Source: Bifidobacterium longum subsp. infantis ATCC 15697 = JCM 1222 = DSM 20088
GTDB taxonomy: Bacteria > Actinomycetota > Actinomycetes > Actinomycetales > Bifidobacteriaceae
DNA: 64,000 nt
Assembly (NCBI RefSeq): GCF_000269965.1
Contig: NC_017219.1
Coordinates: 1,302,001 to 1,366,000 of the forward strand
Reading direction: 5' to 3'
Shown here: positions 16,564-23,907 of the stretch, piece by piece
Position numbering within the stretch: position 1 is the stretch's first letter
How the letters are laid out: the number at the start of each line of letters is the position of its first letter
Made by a program: the position numbers and the translations under genes
Notes under the pieces: generated by a model
Databases searched by the model: none
Seen by the model: only the letters and a program-made list of their open reading frames with translations
What the model was told of the DNA's origin: nothing

Positions 16564-17574
16564 TTATTCGGTGAACTGGTATTCGGATTCGATTAGGGGG
16601 ATGAGTTGGAGCCATTTGTCGGGCACGTCCGGCCACGGCTTCTCGTCGAACTCGGGAAGCGCGCTCATATCCGGCCACACGCGCCCCTTGCATGAGAAGC
16701 ACTTGTCGGGGCCCGCCGCGGGCAGTTGCTTTATCCAGCTGTCGCGCACGCCCACGCCGTCCGCCTGTTCGATGATGTCCATGAGGTTGACGAGCAGTTG
16801 GGCTCGGGCCAACGCCCATTTGCCGGGCTCCGGGCCGAACCTCGTCTCCCAGGGCAACGCATCACCCAGACTGGTCTTGTTGCGGGGCAGGAAATAGATG
16901 CAATTACGCTCCACCAGTTCGCCCTCGTTCTGCAGTCCCATGCCGTAGAGCGAGGCCTGCACACGATACTGCTGGCTGGGGCCGTGCGCCTTGACCTTCG
17001 TGACCGTGGTGTTGCCGACGATCTTCCAGTCGATGGTGCTATGGGTCTTGCGATCCCAGAGGTCGATCGAACCGGTGACGTCGTAGCCGCCGTGCAGGCC
17101 CTGCAATCGGCCTACGGTGACGCGATATTCGCTGCGCCAGCGCTCCCCGAGTCCGGTCACGCTGTCCTCACTCGTGTAGAGGAACTGGTGCGCAGGCTCC
17201 CTGTTCAGCTCGCGGAACATCTGCTCGAAGTGCGCGTGCACGCACGTGCCGATGAACGGCAGCCAACCCGGCGAACGACGCTCCGGCCAACCCGCCAGTT
17301 TCGCCGCGAGACAGTGCACGCAGTCCGTGCCCAGTTCGGACGGGCCTATCTCACGCTGCAGCTCACGCGGAGCGTTCTGGATATCCGCTTCGATGAGCTG
17401 GCGGATCTCCGGCCACAATCGTGGTTCCTCCATCGTGTCCGTCTTGGTTTTCGGCGTTGCCGGCGGCTTGCCCATATCGGGCGCCGACTGCGTCATGGGC
17501 GGCACGTCGACGGGTATCGCGTCACCCTGCTGTTGGGCTTGCGCGACGGCCAATACCGCCTCATTCATGCTCAC
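16564..17574 (-). CDS. PD-(D/E)XK nuclease, Cas4/AddB-like with Fe-S cysteines
   Basis: 336 residues; the GTG at 17574 has GGAGGTGAA about 8 nt upstream (ATG at 17568 is the alternative). CVHCLAAKL near residue 85 and CFSCKGRVW near residue 295 supply four cysteines as in Fe-S nucleases. The active-site run is VTGSIDLWDRKT, then STIDWKIVG (D-x-K), then the QxxxY-like QQYRVQASLYG. This is the RecB/Cas4-type exonuclease fold, used by phages for recombination or end processing. Neighbours SSB-like and RusA support a recombination role. Confidence 0.75.
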   Translation of the reverse strand: MSMNEAVLAVAQAQQQGDAIPVDVPPMTQSAPDMGKPPATPKTKTDTMEEPRLWPEIRQLIEADIQNAPRELQREIGPSELGTDCVHCLAAKLAGWPERRSPGWLPFIGTCVHAHFEQMFRELNREPAHQFLYTSEDSVTGLGERWRSEYRVTVGRLQGLHGGYDVTGSIDLWDRKTHSTIDWKIVGNTTVTKVKAHGPSQQYRVQASLYGMGLQNEGELVERNCIYFLPRNKTSLGDALPWETRFGPEPGKWALARAQLLVNLMDIIEQADGVGVRDSWIKQLPAAGPDKCFSCKGRVWPDMSALPEFDEKPWPDVPDKWLQLIPLIESEYQFTE

Positions 17575-17959
17575 GGTTCTTCACCTCCTTCAAAAACTCG
17601 TTGATCTGTTCCTTGATGTCCGTGAGTGCGGTCCGGCTGAGCCGTGTAATAGCCACCGCCTCGTCCGAATTGTCGAAGCGCAGCGTGTAGGTGCGGTCGC
17701 CGTCCTTCGCGATGGCTGCCGGCATGCTGCCGAAGGCCATCGAATGCACGGGGAAGCCGGTCTTGCCTTGCGTCTCCAGTTCGCGTATGGCCTTGTGGAT
17801 GCGTCTGGCGACGGTGAGGCCCAGCTCGTCGAGCTGCTCGGAACGGATGACGTACAGGTCGTCGGTCAGCTCGTTGCCGTCCTCGTCACGCAGGTCGTAG
17901 TCGGCGATAACGCTTTCCACGATCTGGGCGATGCCCAGGCTGGACAGTTCCGCGCTCAT
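17561..17959 (-). CDS. phage protein of unknown function (132 aa)
   Basis: MSAELSSLGIAQIVESVIAD start; acidic, alpha/beta. It overlaps both neighbours (14 bp and 4 bp). No motif recognised. It is co-transcribed with the nuclease and could be a recombination accessory protein. Confidence 0.55.
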   Translation of the reverse strand: MSAELSSLGIAQIVESVIADYDLRDEDGNELTDDLYVIRSEQLDELGLTVARRIHKAIRELETQGKTGFPVHSMAFGSMPAAIAKDGDRTYTLRFDNSDEAVAITRLSRTALTDIKEQINEFLKEVKNREHE

Positions 17960-18339
17960 GAGACCACCACCATAGGCTTGCCGCTCATCGCGTAATCGGC
18001 CACCGCGTCCGCCGACAGCAGCTTCTCCAACTGGCTGAGCGGCCGCGGCCGCAACTGGTAGGCTCCGGGATACTTGGTGGCCGGGTAGGCTTTTTCGAAC
18101 GTGCCGGCGTTGATGCGGCGCGCGCCCGGCTTGACCTGCACCTTCAGGTTGCCGGCCTGGTAGGTGCCGACAGGATGCGAGTCGAGGATACGGGCCTTCA
18201 GCTCGTCGACCTCCTCCTGACGGGACGCGATCTCGGCCTGCAGTTCGACGATGCGAGCCGCCTGCGCGGCGAACAATCCTTGGCGCAATTCCCCGTCCGG
18301 GTTCACGGCCTCTGTGTTTTCAATGGTTGATGGAGTCAT
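17956..18339 (-). CDS. coiled-coil phage protein of unknown function (127 aa)
   Basis: An N-terminal coiled coil (about 28-50, ARIVELQAEIASRQEEVDEL) is followed by a conserved-looking globular part with VKPGARRINAGTFEKAYPAT. The layout resembles small proteins found beside RecB-like nucleases in actinophages. No function can be assigned. Confidence 0.55.
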   Translation of the reverse strand: MTPSTIENTEAVNPDGELRQGLFAAQAARIVELQAEIASRQEEVDELKARILDSHPVGTYQAGNLKVQVKPGARRINAGTFEKAYPATKYPGAYQLRPRPLSQLEKLLSADAVADYAMSGKPMVVVS

Positions 18340-18511
18340 TTGATGTGCCTTTCACGATGATTTGGGCGTAGGTGGGATACCACGCCGTCTGATGCTTGGT
18401 CTGGTTCGCGTGCCGGTTGCAGCAGGTGACCGCCTCGTCCAGTCCGGTGGGCTTGCCGAGTGGCCCGCATGTCCTGCAACGCGGCATCCAAAGACGCCGG
18501 TCAGGCATCAT
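18320..18511 (-). CDS. small Cys/His-rich phage protein
   Basis: 63 residues (MMPDRRLWMPRCRTCGPLGK...). CRTCG and CCNRHANQTKH could form one zinc site. It overlaps the upstream gene by 11 bp and the downstream gene by 20 bp. Confidence 0.5.
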   Translation of the reverse strand: MMPDRRLWMPRCRTCGPLGKPTGLDEAVTCCNRHANQTKHQTAWYPTYAQIIVKGTSNDSINH

Positions 18512-18830
18512 GCCTGTCCTCGGAGGCGAGGCGTAGTCCGGCGATGATGTCCGTCGAAGCGTCCGGGTTGCGCAGCAGCTTCGACACGGCCGCGCCTTCC
18601 TTGACGGTCAGTTGGGCGACGGCGATGGCCGTCGCGATGGCCGTATGCTGCTCGTTGGTGAGCATGATCTTGTCGGACAGCAACAGCTTGGTGGCCTTGT
18701 CGATGAACGTGCTGGCCGCGTTCGTGATGCCGTTCGCCGGCGGCACCAAAGCCGCCAGTTCGAAACTCAGATCCTCGTCCGCTATCAGCACCTGCTGCAC
18801 CAGACGGGGTTCGTTGATCGGCTTGCTCAT
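18501..18830 (-). CDS. phage protein of unknown function (109 aa)
   Basis: Start at 18830 (MSKPINEPRLVQQVLIADED) with AAGGAG 7 nt upstream; longer frames upstream are shadows of rusA. All-helical, with SDKIMLTNEQHTAIATAIAV. Function unknown; it is coupled to rusA by a 4-bp overlap. Confidence 0.55.
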   Translation of the reverse strand: MSKPINEPRLVQQVLIADEDLSFELAALVPPANGITNAASTFIDKATKLLLSDKIMLTNEQHTAIATAIAVAQLTVKEGAAVSKLLRNPDASTDIIAGLRLASEDRHDA

Positions 18831-19300
18831 GATTGTTCTCCTTGCTTGTTCGGCTCCCGTTCGGGGAGCGGTTTGATACGGATATAGAGGTGCGGCTCGT
18901 ATTCGTGCCCGCAACAGGTGTAGGGGTCGCCGCTCTTGCGCCTCCGGTAACGGCCTTTCGCCCCGTACACCCACATGTCGGGCATCCTCTTGCACGCATG
19001 GGATTCGACGACCTGCGCGTCGTCCACGTAGGCGACGCCGTTCAGCGAGTCCAAAACCAGCTTCAGCAGGTTGTCGAGATCCGGGCGGCCGCGATGGCTC
19101 ATCCAGAATTCGGCCTCCAACCTGACCGGGCACTGGTATGGTTTCGCCTGCGGGTATTTGAGCCGGAATTCGGCGAACAGGCGTTCCTCCGCCCTGACGG
19201 TGCGTTTCGGGGTCATCGCGTGCCCGTTGTAGACGCGGGGACGCCCCTTCGGCACCGGGTCGCCCGGCAGACAAAGAGTGAACTCACTCGGCTGTTCCAT
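18827..19300 (-). CDS. rusA: RusA-like Holliday junction resolvase
   Basis: 157 residues from the ATG at 19300. It shows the family N-terminus LPGDPVPKGRPRV and the acidic core RPDLDNLLKLVLDSLNGVAY followed by VDDAQV. The conserved aspartates bind metal and cut four-way junctions. A Cys/His-containing C-terminal part (CCGHEYEPH) is extra. In phages it resolves recombination or replication branches before packaging. Position in the replication cluster agrees. Confidence 0.85.
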   Translation of the reverse strand: MEQPSEFTLCLPGDPVPKGRPRVYNGHAMTPKRTVRAEERLFAEFRLKYPQAKPYQCPVRLEAEFWMSHRGRPDLDNLLKLVLDSLNGVAYVDDAQVVESHACKRMPDMWVYGAKGRYRRRKSGDPYTCCGHEYEPHLYIRIKPLPEREPNKQGEQS

Positions 19301-19547
19301 CGCCACCCCACTTCAACAGGATTCCCACGAACACGAGCGGCAATACGACCGCCAATGCGAGCGAGCCGGTTATCATCCACTGCGGCGTACCCACCGGACT
19401 GGGGATGCGACTATGCGTGCCGGCGAAACCGACCAGCCAACCCTCGAAGAACGTGACCGCCAGCAGAAGCGCGGACTTCTGCCCATCCGACAACCGTGGC
19501 TTCGGACGACGCATACGCTTCCTTCTGCGCAATGCCTCGATGCTCAT
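19284..19547 (-). CDS. small two-span membrane protein
   Basis: 87 residues. The basic N-terminus (RRRKRMRRPKPR) precedes two hydrophobic helices (about 25-42 and 58-78, the latter SLALAVVLPLVFVGILLKW). Function unknown; overlaps rusA and the next gene. Confidence 0.5.
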   Translation of the reverse strand: MSIEALRRRKRMRRPKPRLSDGQKSALLLAVTFFEGWLVGFAGTHSRIPSPVGTPQWMITGSLALAVVLPLVFVGILLKWGGDGTAE

Positions 19548-19885
19548 TTCACGGCCCTCGACTTCTCCATGGTCACGATGCCGGCCAGATCAACCACGTC
19601 GGACTCGACCTGCAACACCTTGCGCATGATCTTCAGGTCACCCTGCATGTAGGCGTCATAGCCGATCTGATGCGCCACGTCGAACAGGTCGCCCAGCATG
19701 TCCGCATACCGCTGCCACTTGTCCGCCTCGGACTGAGGTTCCGGCTGGCGCGTCTCCCCGTCCAAATCCTTCTCCAATTCGACCTCCGTATCATTCAGGA
19801 GCTGCTCCATGAGCTCCTCCAACGACATGTCCTCCGGAACCTCGACGCCGATGGCGTGGATACCGCTAACCTTGTGTTCTGACAT
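19544..19885 (-). CDS. acidic phage protein of unknown function (113 aa)
   Basis: ATG at 19885 with AAAGGAAA upstream. The N-terminal half is strongly acidic (MSLEELMEQLLNDTEVELEK) and the C-terminal half helical (DMLGDLFDVAHQIGYDAYMQ). No family recognised. Confidence 0.55.
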   Translation of the reverse strand: MSEHKVSGIHAIGVEVPEDMSLEELMEQLLNDTEVELEKDLDGETRQPEPQSEADKWQRYADMLGDLFDVAHQIGYDAYMQGDLKIMRKVLQVESDVVDLAGIVTMEKSRAVK

Positions 19886-19996
19886 CACTGATTTCCTTTC
19901 TGAATTTGGTTGGTGATGTTGGTGCCGGCATGAACCTTGGACAGTGCAACGCCGGCGCCGTTATTTCTTCTCCCCGGCTTTCGAATCCGGGGAAAC

Positions 19997-20230
19997 CTAT
20001 TTGCCGTAGACCAGCTCCTTGCGGGTGATCGCGCACTTGTTGTTCCTGTAATCGATGACCTCGCGTGGATCCCACACCAGACGACGGCCGATCCTTTTCG
20101 GGGCCGGCGGGTATTTCCCGCCCCACTGGTCATGACACGACCAGATGTAAAGAGTGCTCTTCGAAAGATTCAGGAACTCCGCCACCTTGGCGATGGGCCA
20201 GCCGTCCTGTGCTTCTATCTGCTTGGGCAT
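19997..20230 (-). CDS. small helix-turn-helix (AlpA/excisionase-like) protein
   Basis: 77 residues. AKVAEFLNLSKSTLYIWSCH is a MerR-like helix-turn-helix, followed by PPAPKRIGRRLVWDPREVID, the wing typical of AlpA/excisionase proteins (guide residues R-x-V-W...V-x-D/E). It could regulate excision or early genes. It is far from the integrase gene, so a role as xis is not certain. Confidence 0.65.
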   Translation of the reverse strand: MPKQIEAQDGWPIAKVAEFLNLSKSTLYIWSCHDQWGGKYPPAPKRIGRRLVWDPREVIDYRNNKCAITRKELVYGK

Positions 20231-20339
20231 GACTCACCACGCTTCTTGGCGAGCAGGCCGCGCCAGTCCATGGTCGACGCCCATTCGAATACCCGCAGGT
20301 AGTCCGTAAAAAAACGCGGAGAACATCGATGGAATCCAG

Positions 20340-20618
20340 CTAGGAGTGCAATACGCCCTTCGCTTCCTTCTGGTCATCGAACGTCCATTCGCTCCAATCG
20401 GGATAGAACGAACCGGTCACCCCGTCGAATGTGGAATACGTCAGGTCGAACCACAGGTCGAACATAGGAACCTTCGCCTTGTACACCGTCAGGAACAGGT
20501 CGGCCTCATCGTTCGGATCCCAGGTCAATTCCATGGGGAAGGAATGTCTGTAAGAGTCCGACACGATAGGGTAGGCAAGAGATAGACGAAGCTTTTTCTC
20601 AAGGAGAGCGCCGGCCAT
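20340..20618 (-). CDS. phage protein of unknown function (92 aa)
   Basis: The ATG at 20618 overlaps the antirepressor stop (TGATG), so translation is coupled. Start MAGALLEKKLRLSLAYPIVS, with an aromatic-rich beta segment (FDLWFDLTYSTFDGVTGSFY). No family recognised. Confidence 0.55.
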   Translation of the reverse strand: MAGALLEKKLRLSLAYPIVSDSYRHSFPMELTWDPNDEADLFLTVYKAKVPMFDLWFDLTYSTFDGVTGSFYPDWSEWTFDDQKEAKGVLHS

Positions 20619-21427
20619 CACGCCACCCCCGGGAGTCGACCCTGGCTGCGCCCGTAGATGAACCGGTCGATGAACCAGTTCACACCCTTGGCGGTGAACC
20701 GCGCGCACTGGCGGTCAAGCTTCCCGTTCGCCTTGCGAGACATGACGGGTTTCAGATAGCCGGGCTTGACGGCCTTGACGGTCGGCGCTTTCGAACGCAG
20801 CTCGATATAGCCGGCACCGCGCAGTATCCCGTACACGGTGTCGCAGTTCATCCGCTTGTCGATGGCTTGGAAATGACGTGCGGCCTGTCTTACGCTCATC
20901 GTCCCGTCCGCCGAGACGAATGCCTCGCCCAACAGGGCGAGAGGCCTCATTTTCTCGTTGCTGGCACGGAGTTCGAGATTCTCCCGGCGGGCTTCGCCGA
21001 GCAGGCGGGATTGGATCTGGTTCGCCTTCGCCAGAATCAACGACTCATCATCCATGCTGTTGGTTTTGAATCGGATGGCGGCACCCTCGTTGAAGTACTT
21101 GTCCAATGCGTCGGCGGCTTCGCACTGGTAGGCTTCGATCTTCGAACGTAGTTCGGGCTTGACTTTGCCGGGGTTGATGTTGGCGAGCCACATGGTCATC
21201 GTGCGACGGTCAATCATCGCCATCTCACGGTTCTTGCCGTCCGCACCAACCATAGGCATAATGACTACGGTTGCCCACGGCTTCTCTTTCAGCTTGCGAA
21301 GTTGCGTCCAGTAGTCCACATCGAGGTTTTCGCACATGCGCCTCAGCGATGCCATCCATGAGCCATCCTTGGCCACGGCTTCGATGGTGTCACCGTGGAA
21401 CGGGACCTTAATCAGGGAATCGCTCAT
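20618..21427 (-). CDS. phage antirepressor
   Basis: 269 residues. The N-terminal ~115 residues form a P22 AntA/BRO-N-like domain (VPFHGDTIEAVAKDGSWMAS, then MAMIDRRTMTMWLANINPGK). The C-terminal ~110 residues are an ANT-type domain (LALLGEAFVSADGTMSVRQA followed by a helix-turn-helix and KPGYLKPVMSRKANGKLDRQ). Antirepressors bind or titrate the phage repressor and promote induction. It is the third gene leftward from the switch, overlapping the preceding gene by 4 bp. Confidence 0.85.
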   Translation of the reverse strand: MSDSLIKVPFHGDTIEAVAKDGSWMASLRRMCENLDVDYWTQLRKLKEKPWATVVIMPMVGADGKNREMAMIDRRTMTMWLANINPGKVKPELRSKIEAYQCEAADALDKYFNEGAAIRFKTNSMDDESLILAKANQIQSRLLGEARRENLELRASNEKMRPLALLGEAFVSADGTMSVRQAARHFQAIDKRMNCDTVYGILRGAGYIELRSKAPTVKAVKPGYLKPVMSRKANGKLDRQCARFTAKGVNWFIDRFIYGRSQGRLPGVA

Positions 21428-21726
21428 TTGAGGTCACCGTCCTCCGCATCCACGGCCTCCACCTGTTCGATGCTTTCGACGTTGTTGAACGGGATGATCG
21501 TCGTCATGCTCTCGTCTGTCACAGCATCAGGGTCGTTGAGCCATGTGGCCTGATAGAACGCGAAGCTGACGCCGGGAAGAACATCCACATCAGCCGCGGA
21601 CAATTGACGATGCCCCTTGACCCCGGTTTTGATCAGGGTTGCCACGCAGGGGAAGTCGTCGCTCCACCATGAGGGGAGGTCGAAGGTTTCGATTTCCTTG
21701 TTGTCGGTTAGAATGGCGTTGTTCAT
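21424..21726 (-). CDS. early phage protein of unknown function (100 aa)
   Basis: MNNAILTDNKEIETFDLPSW start; acidic, with an acidic tail (VEAVDAEDGDLK). It is the second gene of the leftward early transcript. No motif recognised. Confidence 0.55.
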   Translation of the reverse strand: MNNAILTDNKEIETFDLPSWWSDDFPCVATLIKTGVKGHRQLSAADVDVLPGVSFAFYQATWLNDPDAVTDESMTTIIPFNNVESIEQVEAVDAEDGDLK

Positions 21727-21738
21727 TTGAACCTTCTT

Positions 21739-22017
21739 TCATTTGATCTCGGCATCCGTGGCAGCGGATGCCTTTTCTTTTGCCTGGGTGGATTCGATGG
21801 CCTCGGCGAGAACCTGAGCCGGATTCGCGTTAAGAGCGATGGCGGTTTTGATGAACTCGCTTAGGGACATGTCGTCCGACTTGAGGTGTTTGCCTACGGT
21901 CATCCGGTTGAGGCCGACCTTGGAGGCGATATGCGTCTTCGGCACCTCATCGAGCAAGGCTTTTACTCGGAGGCTCTTCACGGCCGAAGCAGCTGCGTTG
22001 TTGGCTGATGCAATCAT
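21739..22017 (-). CDS. Cro-like helix-turn-helix regulator
   Basis: 92 residues from the ATG at 22017 (MIASANNAAASAVKSLRVKA). TTG at 22044 could extend it but lies between -35 and -10 elements. The HTH is KTHIASKVGLNRMTVGKHLK, followed by DDMSLSEFIKTAIALNANPA. The promoter found upstream would start RNA at about 22018, so the message is probably leaderless. It is the first gene of the leftward early operon, divergent from the repressor gene, with three operators between. Confidence 0.75.
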   Translation of the reverse strand: MIASANNAAASAVKSLRVKALLDEVPKTHIASKVGLNRMTVGKHLKSDDMSLSEFIKTAIALNANPAQVLAEAIESTQAKEKASAATDAEIK

Positions 22018-22024
22018 GGTTTGT

Positions 22025-22054
22025 ATATTGGCACCTGCCAACAAATAAAGTCAA
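22025..22054 (-). promoter_or_regulatory. leftward early promoter
   Basis: On the minus strand TTGACT (22054-22049), an 18-bp spacer and CAATAT (22030-22025). The expected start point is next to the ATG at 22017. Operator O1 covers the -10 element and part of the spacer, so repressor binding would shut it off. Confidence 0.65.
22027..22042. promoter_or_regulatory. operator O1
   Basis: ATTGGCA-CC-TGCCAAC, an inverted repeat related to O2 and O3, lying over the leftward promoter. Centre 22034.5. Confidence 0.75.
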
Positions 22055-22066
22055 ACGCTTCGGCGT

Positions 22067-22082
22067 GTTGTCATGTGACAAC
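22067..22082. promoter_or_regulatory. operator O2
   Basis: GTTGTCA-TG-TGACAAC, a perfect inverted repeat with 2-bp spacer. Centre 22074.5, 40 bp from both O1 and O3. Confidence 0.8.
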
Positions 22083-22106
22083 AGTTCTTGTGCGGCGTTT
22101 CTAGCT

Positions 22107-22122
22107 GCTGTCAGGTGATAAC
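22107..22122. promoter_or_regulatory. operator O3
   Basis: GCTGTCA-GG-TGATAAC, an imperfect copy of O2. Centre 22114.5. It overlaps an extended -10 (TGATAACAT) that would start RNA at the ATG of the repressor gene (22131), suggesting autoregulation. Confidence 0.75.
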
Positions 22123-22130
22123 ATTTGCAC

Positions 22131-22526
22131 ATGGCAACAAAGATTGAATGGAACAGTTTCGACTATGCGGCAAGAGACGTGCTGGACGAGCTGCTGGACA
22201 AGCTAGGGGTCTCCTACCGCGAAATGGAAAACATGACGCAAGGTGAGGTGACCTACAGCCGTATCAGGGATATAAAGATGGGCAACAAGGCCCCTGTGCG
22301 CTTGTCTGAATTTCTTATAATCTGCGATGTTTGTGGCGCAGACCCCGTGCAGACCGTCCGGGGCATCATCGCGGAGGCGAAGCGTATCGAAGAAGAGCAA
22401 GAGCGCGAGCGTCGCGTGGAGGAGACGAAACGTATCCTCAAGGACGACCCGATGGCGTTGGCCGCCGATATCGATGGGGAGAAGAGCAAGTACGTCGAAT
22501 ACGGCGACGGGGATGACCCGGCATGA
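22131..22526 (+). CDS. phage repressor (CI-like, XRE-type)
   Basis: 131 residues from the ATG at 22131; TTG at 22125 with AGGTGA 6 nt upstream is an alternative start. The helix-turn-helix region is DELLDKLGVSYREMENMTQG followed by YSRIRDIKMGNKAPV, then a helical charged C-terminus (EAKRIEEEQERERRVEETKR). It lacks an S24 autocleavage domain. The next gene encodes an ImmA-like peptidase, as in ICEBs1/phi105-type systems where ImmA cleaves the repressor. Stop overlaps the next start (ATGA). Confidence 0.75.
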   Translation: MATKIEWNSFDYAARDVLDELLDKLGVSYREMENMTQGEVTYSRIRDIKMGNKAPVRLSEFLIICDVCGADPVQTVRGIIAEAKRIEEEQERERRVEETKRILKDDPMALAADIDGEKSKYVEYGDGDDPA

Positions 22527-22846
22527 GACACCTACCGTTGAACATGCACGATTCCTACGGCGGCATGCGCATGGCCATCTACGCTGCCGGACTCGACGTA
22601 GAGGTGCGCAGCTCTCCCAGCCTACCGGGCAACATGATGGGCTGTTACTGCGAGGCCACACGCACCATCCTCATCGACCGGCGTCTCCCATACGTGGCCA
22701 AACGGTGCGTCCTTGTGCATGAGCTCGTCCACTGGTTGCACGGCGACGAACAATGCGGAATCAACGAAACCCGCACCCGCATGGGGACGAACCCGCGTAA
22801 ATGGGTGATTGATCTCTTTGATTCTGTTTATAGTGGGGATTCATGA
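22523..22846 (+). CDS. ImmA/IrrE-like metallopeptidase, probably C-terminally truncated
   Basis: 107 residues. The zinc-peptidase motif HELVH is at 66-70, preceded by TRTILIDRRLPYVAKRCVLV. Usual family members in this setting continue with a helical RTR-RET-A-LLI-AEYALAER segment; here the sequence passes from ETRTRM directly to GTNPRKWVIDLF and stops. The 3' end overlaps the methyltransferase start. It would cleave the neighbouring repressor on induction, if still active. A decayed second copy lies at 25,999. Confidence 0.7.
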   Translation: MRHLPLNMHDSYGGMRMAIYAAGLDVEVRSSPSLPGNMMGCYCEATRTILIDRRLPYVAKRCVLVHELVHWLHGDEQCGINETRTRMGTNPRKWVIDLFDSVYSGDS

Positions 22847-23907
22847 GGACAAGAACTGTGATATCGGCCATTGACCTGTTTTGCGGCACGGGAGGATTGT
22901 CGCTCGGTCTGAAACAGGGCGGCGTGCGTGTCGTTGCGGGGATAGACAACGCGGCTTCCTGCGCCTACCCATATGAGGAGAACATCAAGGCCAAATTCGT
23001 GCGGAAAAGCGTTCGTGAGGTCACGGGCGATGAATTGAAGCGACTGTGGGGCCGTTCCAGTGTCCGTCTGCTTGCCGGATGTGCGCCATGTCAGCCATTC
23101 TCGTCGCAACGGCGTGGAGTGGACACGTCGCAGGAACAGTCATGGCCGTTGCTTCTGGAGTTCGGGCGTCTTGTCAGGGAAACGACCCCAGACTACGTCA
23201 CCATGGAAAACGTGCCCAGACTCCAGAAATCCGAGGTCTTCGAGGAATTCGTGTCGATCCTTCGGGAAACGGGATATCAGGTCGCCCATTCCGTGCTATT
23301 CGGCCCCGACTACGGTCTGCCTCAACGGCGCAGAAGGCTTGTGCTGCTCGCCGGACGGGGAACAGACGTCCCTATCCCATCCCCGACAGTCGACAAGGAC
23401 TCATACAGAACCGTCTCCGATGCGATTCAGGATCTCCCGCCATTGTCCGCCGGAGAGCATGATCCGGACGACCGGCTGCATTTCGCCCGTAATCTCACTC
23501 CATTGAACCTCCGGCGGATACAAGCCTCCGAGCCGGGAGGCACATGGAAGGACTGGCCGGAAGAGCTTCTGCTGGAATGCCAGAAAAAAACGACCGGGTC
23601 CACGTTCAAATCGTTTTATGGACGTATGGAATGGGACAAACCCTCACCGACCATCACTACGCAGTCCTACAATCCCGGCACCGGGCGATTCACCCACCCC
23701 GAGCAGGACAGGACGCTGACTCTCCGCGAGGCGTCACGCCTGCAGGGATTCCCGGACTCGTTCATGTTCACGAAGCCGGGAGAGCCCATCACGTTCACCA
23801 ACGTCGGGCGGCTTATCGGCAACGCGGTGCCTCCCGTGTTCGGCAAGGCAATCGCACGCCAGATCGTCGCAGTGGAAAAGGAAAAGAGGAATCAGGATAA
23901 TGAATGA
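22843..23907 (+). CDS. DNA (cytosine-5) methyltransferase
   Basis: 354 residues, complete m5C methyltransferase: motif I AIDLFCGTGGLSLG, motif IV AGCAPCQPFS with catalytic C83, motif VI TMENVP, motif VIII LPQRRRRLVLLA, a target-recognition region at about 195-290, and motifs IX-X LTLREASRLQGFPD and GNAVPP. It overlaps the ImmA-like gene by 4 bp and the ATPase gene by 8 bp, so it is translated with both. It should protect DNA at the site attacked by the neighbouring ATPase-nuclease. It may also be an orphan phage methylase, but the partner argues otherwise. Confidence 0.9.
   Translation: MRTRTVISAIDLFCGTGGLSLGLKQGGVRVVAGIDNAASCAYPYEENIKAKFVRKSVREVTGDELKRLWGRSSVRLLAGCAPCQPFSSQRRGVDTSQEQSWPLLLEFGRLVRETTPDYVTMENVPRLQKSEVFEEFVSILRETGYQVAHSVLFGPDYGLPQRRRRLVLLAGRGTDVPIPSPTVDKDSYRTVSDAIQDLPPLSAGEHDPDDRLHFARNLTPLNLRRIQASEPGGTWKDWPEELLLECQKKTTGSTFKSFYGRMEWDKPSPTITTQSYNPGTGRFTHPEQDRTLTLREASRLQGFPDSFMFTKPGEPITFTNVGRLIGNAVPPVFGKAIARQIVAVEKEKRNQDNE

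Noticed and set aside
20231..20339. possible small frameshifted ORF around a run of seven T/A before the 20,230 gene
   Set aside because: The frames on each side of the run do not join into one convincing protein, and no ribosome site is seen.
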